Source of the DNA: Lachnoclostridium sp. UBA1781
Lineage (GTDB): Bacteria > Bacillota > Clostridia > Lachnospirales > Lachnospiraceae
Reading direction: 5' to 3'
Length of the DNA: 7,449 nucleotides
Assembly (NCBI GenBank): GCA_002315495.1
Contig: DCGJ01000056.1
Span: 3,455 to 10,903 of the forward strand
Shown here: positions 5,397 to 7,449 of the stretch, piece after piece
How the letters are laid out: each line of letters opens with the position of its first letter
Numbering within the stretch: the stretch's first letter is position 1
Program-made: the position numbers and the translations under genes
The notes under the pieces: generated by a model
The model's database searches: none
Seen by the model: the letters and a program-made list of their open reading frames with translations, nothing else
What the model was told of the DNA's origin: nothing

Positions 5397-6836
5397 ATGG
5401 AAGCTAAGGAAAACATTATTGAATTAAAGCATATCAGCAAACATTTTGACGATGGATTTGCTGCGGTAAATGACTTTAATCTGGAAGTAAAGCGCGGAGA
5501 GTTCGTTACCTTCTTGGGACCATCCGGCTGTGGTAAGACAACCACCCTGCGTATGATTGCAGGATTTGAGATTCCGTCGGAGGGGGAGATCCTTCTGAAC
5601 GGAGAAGACATTACAAAGCTCCCGCCTCATAAGCGTCCGATTAATACGGTTTTCCAGCGCTATGCCTTGTTCCCTCATATGAGCATATTTGAGAACATAG
5701 CGTTCGGTCTGAAGCAGAAGAAGACTCCGAAGGAAGAGATTAAGCGTCGCGTTGAGAAGGCTCTGGATCTGGTTGATCTTGAGGGATTCGAGGAGCGTAG
5801 CGTATCCACTCTTTCCGGTGGACAGCAGCAGAGAATCGCAATCGCGCGCGCACTTGTGAACGAGCCGGAGATTCTGCTCCTCGACGAGCCGCTCGGTGCA
5901 CTTGACCTTAAGATGCGTAAGGAAATGCAGCTTGAGCTCAAGAGTATGCACGATAAGCTCGGTATTACCTTTATTTACGTTACCCATGACCAGGAAGAAG
6001 CACTTACCATGTCGGATAAGATTGTTGTCATGTCTGAGGGTAAGATTCAGCAGATTGGTACGCCGGAGGACATCTACAACGAGCCGAAGAACGCATTTGT
6101 AGCTGACTTTATCGGTGAGAGTAACATTTTCAATGGTATTATGACCGGAAAGCTTAAGGCAAGATTCTGTGGCGGAGAGTTTGTATGTGTCGATGATGTG
6201 GCAGAGGGTACGCATATTACGGCCGTTGTTCGTCCGGAGGATGTCATCTTTACCGCACCTGGTAAGGGCAATATTGATGGTGTTGTAACCTCCGTTATCT
6301 TCAAGGGTATGCACTACGAAATCACCGTTCAGTCCGGTAAGAACGAGATGGTTGTTCAGACCGTTCATTGCCAGGCAGTAGGCGATAAGGTTGGCATGAC
6401 CGTAGAACCGGATAACATTCACATTATGATTGCGGAAGACCATACGAATATCTTTAATGCAGATATCAATAAGGATTTCCGTCTGGAATATAACGGCACT
6501 GTTTTGGACACCAGTGTTACCAAGATTATTAAGGGCAGTAAGCGTATGGAGGATGGAACGCTCCTTGACGGACACGGTGAGGTTGTGGACATCGATCGTA
6601 CCAAGATTCAGATTGCAATCGCACCTGGCGATATCGATATGACCGATAACGCAGAGGAAGGTCTTGTCCAGGGTTACATCTCGAACCTGATCTACAAGGG
6701 TGACCACTATAGCTATGTTATCCATTCCGATCTCGGTCAGGACTTCATCGTTGATGACGAAGACCTTTGGAATATGGATGATACCGTTGGTTTGATTATG
6801 CCAATCGAGAAGATGAAGTTTACCTTGAAGAAATAG
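5397..6836 (+). CDS. potA: Spermidine/putrescine ABC transporter ATP-binding protein PotA, extended C-terminus
   Basis: This is the ATPase subunit that powers polyamine import at the inner face of the membrane. The nucleotide-binding domain (about 7-240) is complete: Walker A GPSGCGKTT (41-49), Q-loop Q87 in NTVFQRYALFPHM, signature LSGGQQQR (139-146), Walker B ILLLDEP (159-165) and switch H197 in VTHDQEE. The first C-terminal regulatory unit (about 244-345) contains a TOBE-like segment starting VVRPEDV. The protein then continues for another 134 residues, reaching 479 against roughly 350-380 for usual PotA proteins. The extension repeats the first unit (364-479; KGMHY and KGDHY occupy matching positions). 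GAGAGG (5381-5386) precedes the ATG by 10 bases. The gene follows the XRE-cupin gene by 22 bases and precedes potB by 9 bases. Identification as PotA rather than another CUT1/Fbp-like ATPase rests on the potB neighbour and the regulator. Confidence 0.93.
   Translation: MEAKENIIELKHISKHFDDGFAAVNDFNLEVKRGEFVTFLGPSGCGKTTTLRMIAGFEIPSEGEILLNGEDITKLPPHKRPINTVFQRYALFPHMSIFENIAFGLKQKKTPKEEIKRRVEKALDLVDLEGFEERSVSTLSGGQQQRIAIARALVNEPEILLLDEPLGALDLKMRKEMQLELKSMHDKLGITFIYVTHDQEEALTMSDKIVVMSEGKIQQIGTPEDIYNEPKNAFVADFIGESNIFNGIMTGKLKARFCGGEFVCVDDVAEGTHITAVVRPEDVIFTAPGKGNIDGVVTSVIFKGMHYEITVQSGKNEMVVQTVHCQAVGDKVGMTVEPDNIHIMIAEDHTNIFNADINKDFRLEYNGTVLDTSVTKIIKGSKRMEDGTLLDGHGEVVDIDRTKIQIAIAPGDIDMTDNAEEGLVQGYISNLIYKGDHYSYVIHSDLGQDFIVDDEDLWNMDDTVGLIMPIEKMKFTLKK
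6126..6833 (+). repeat. Tandem duplicated regulatory unit within PotA
   Basis: Two diverged protein repeats occupy the C-terminal half of PotA. Unit 1 is residues 244-345 (6126-6431) and unit 2 is residues 364-479 (6486-6833). Landmarks in the same order are FNGIM versus YNGTV, GGEFVCVDD versus GHGEVVDID, VRPEDVIFT versus IAPGDIDMT, and VIFKGMHYEITVQS versus LIYKGDHYSYVIHS. Each then has a closing strand (VEPDNIHIM versus MPIEKMKFTL). The similarity is at protein level; the DNA copies are not near-identical, so the duplication is old. Confidence 0.65.
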
Positions 6837-6845
6837 GAGAGTACC

Positions 6846-7449
6846 ATGTCAAAGATTCGCTTTTCCAGAAAAAGCCTTGGTATTCCATATGCGCTTTTCC
6901 TGGCATTATTTGTGGTGGCGCCGTTAATCGTTCTGTTCTACTACGCATTTACGAACGGACAGGGGCAGATCACCTTTACTAACCTGACCGGGTTCTTCAC
7001 CGACCCGAACACCATGGGCACCCTGCTTTATAGCTTGGCGGTGGCCTTCGTTACCACGGTTGTATGCCTGTTGTTGGCATATCCGACCGCGTACATTCTT
7101 GCGATGAGCAAACTGAAGATGAAGGGCGTTCTCGTCATGATTTTCGTTATGCCGATGTGGATTAACTTCTCTCTTCGTATCACCGCATTAAAAGAGATTT
7201 TGAATGTCATCGAGGGAAATCTTGCGATGTATCCGTTTTTAAATGCGGTAATCGGTATGACCTATGATTTCCTTCCGTTTATGATTCTTCCGATTTACAC
7301 CACCATTTCCAAACTCGACGGCTCCCTTCGTGAAGCTGCCATGGACCTTGGAGCAAACCAGACACAGACGTTTTTGAAGGTAACCCTTCCGCTTTCCGTA
7401 CCGGGTATTGTCAGTGGTGTATCGATGGTATTCCTGCCGGCAATGACCA
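6846..7449 (+). CDS. potB: Spermidine/putrescine ABC transporter permease PotB, N-terminal part
   Basis: The ATG at 6846 lies 9 bases after the potA stop, with AGGAGA (6835-6840) overlapping that stop codon as ribosome binding site, so potA and potB are translationally linked. The frame stays open for 201 codons and runs off the right edge; a complete PotB has roughly 270-290. Hydrophobic segments lie at about 14-34, 59-86, 94-110, 131-151 and from 186 onward, fitting a MetI-like permease. The cytoplasmic EAA loop that docks on PotA is complete: EAAMDLGANQTQTFLKVTLP (163-182) followed by LSVPGI. The VMPMWINFSLR segment (101-111) matches the characteristic region of PotB before its third-to-fourth helix turn. 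PotC and PotD are expected next but are outside the window. Confidence 0.92.
   Translation, partial: MSKIRFSRKSLGIPYALFLALFVVAPLIVLFYYAFTNGQGQITFTNLTGFFTDPNTMGTLLYSLAVAFVTTVVCLLLAYPTAYILAMSKLKMKGVLVMIFVMPMWINFSLRITALKEILNVIEGNLAMYPFLNAVIGMTYDFLPFMILPIYTTISKLDGSLREAAMDLGANQTQTFLKVTLPLSVPGIVSGVSMVFLPAMT

Noticed and set aside
5424..6725. A 433-codon open frame on the minus strand, antisense to potA
   Set aside because: It lies wholly opposite potA, which has every ABC ATPase motif. The antisense product has no recognisable domain and no ribosome binding site of note. Long antisense frames are a by-product of potA codon usage.

Overview
The window most likely comes from a Gram-positive, low-to-mid-GC Firmicute of the Clostridia, probably a Lachnospiraceae-type gut bacterium. 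This is inferred from purine-rich AGGAG ribosome binding sites, the style of the NAD-dependent epimerase, GlmS and PotA/PotB proteins, and a PuuR-like regulator placed directly before pot genes. No rRNA or other taxonomic marker is present, so the placement is tentative. I see no CRISPR array, tRNA, rRNA, transposase or origin.

Layout. (1) Positions 1-392, minus strand: the N-terminal 130 residues of an NAD-dependent epimerase/dehydratase (extended SDR fold), which runs off the left edge. (2) Positions 393-612: a divergent promoter region with an extended -10 promoter facing each way. (3) Positions 613-2484: complete glmS (glucosamine-6-phosphate synthase), with no recognisable glmS ribozyme in its short leader. 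(4) Positions 2580-4539: two tightly spaced, visibly AT-rich genes. The first encodes a secreted protein of unknown function with an N-C-H motif and a downstream histidine, reminiscent of papain-like NlpC/P60-type enzymes. The second encodes a membrane-anchored, beta-rich protein with lipocalin-like features. They look like an accessory insertion between housekeeping genes. (5) Positions 4540-4816: a structured intergenic region with a small hairpin, a long branched terminator-like hairpin, a strong promoter, three near-palindromic TTTA(G/C)TAA(A/T) boxes and a leader hairpin. (6) Positions 4817-7449: the start of a polyamine-uptake operon. It comprises an XRE-cupin regulator (TTG start), potA with an unusually long, duplicated C-terminal regulatory region, and the first 201 codons of potB. 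potC and potD are expected beyond the right edge but are not visible.

How the genes work together. GlmS makes glucosamine-6-phosphate for peptidoglycan and other amino sugars. The pot genes encode an ABC importer for spermidine/putrescine, and the XRE-cupin protein is probably its local regulator, binding the three repeated boxes around the operon promoter. The two AT-rich genes have no evident functional link to either side. Their coupling suggests that they work as a pair at the cell surface.

Most interesting points: the three-box operator array in the pot leader; the tandem duplication in the C-terminal half of PotA; and the unrecognised secreted/membrane-anchored gene pair directly behind glmS, a locus known in other bacteria as an insertion site.
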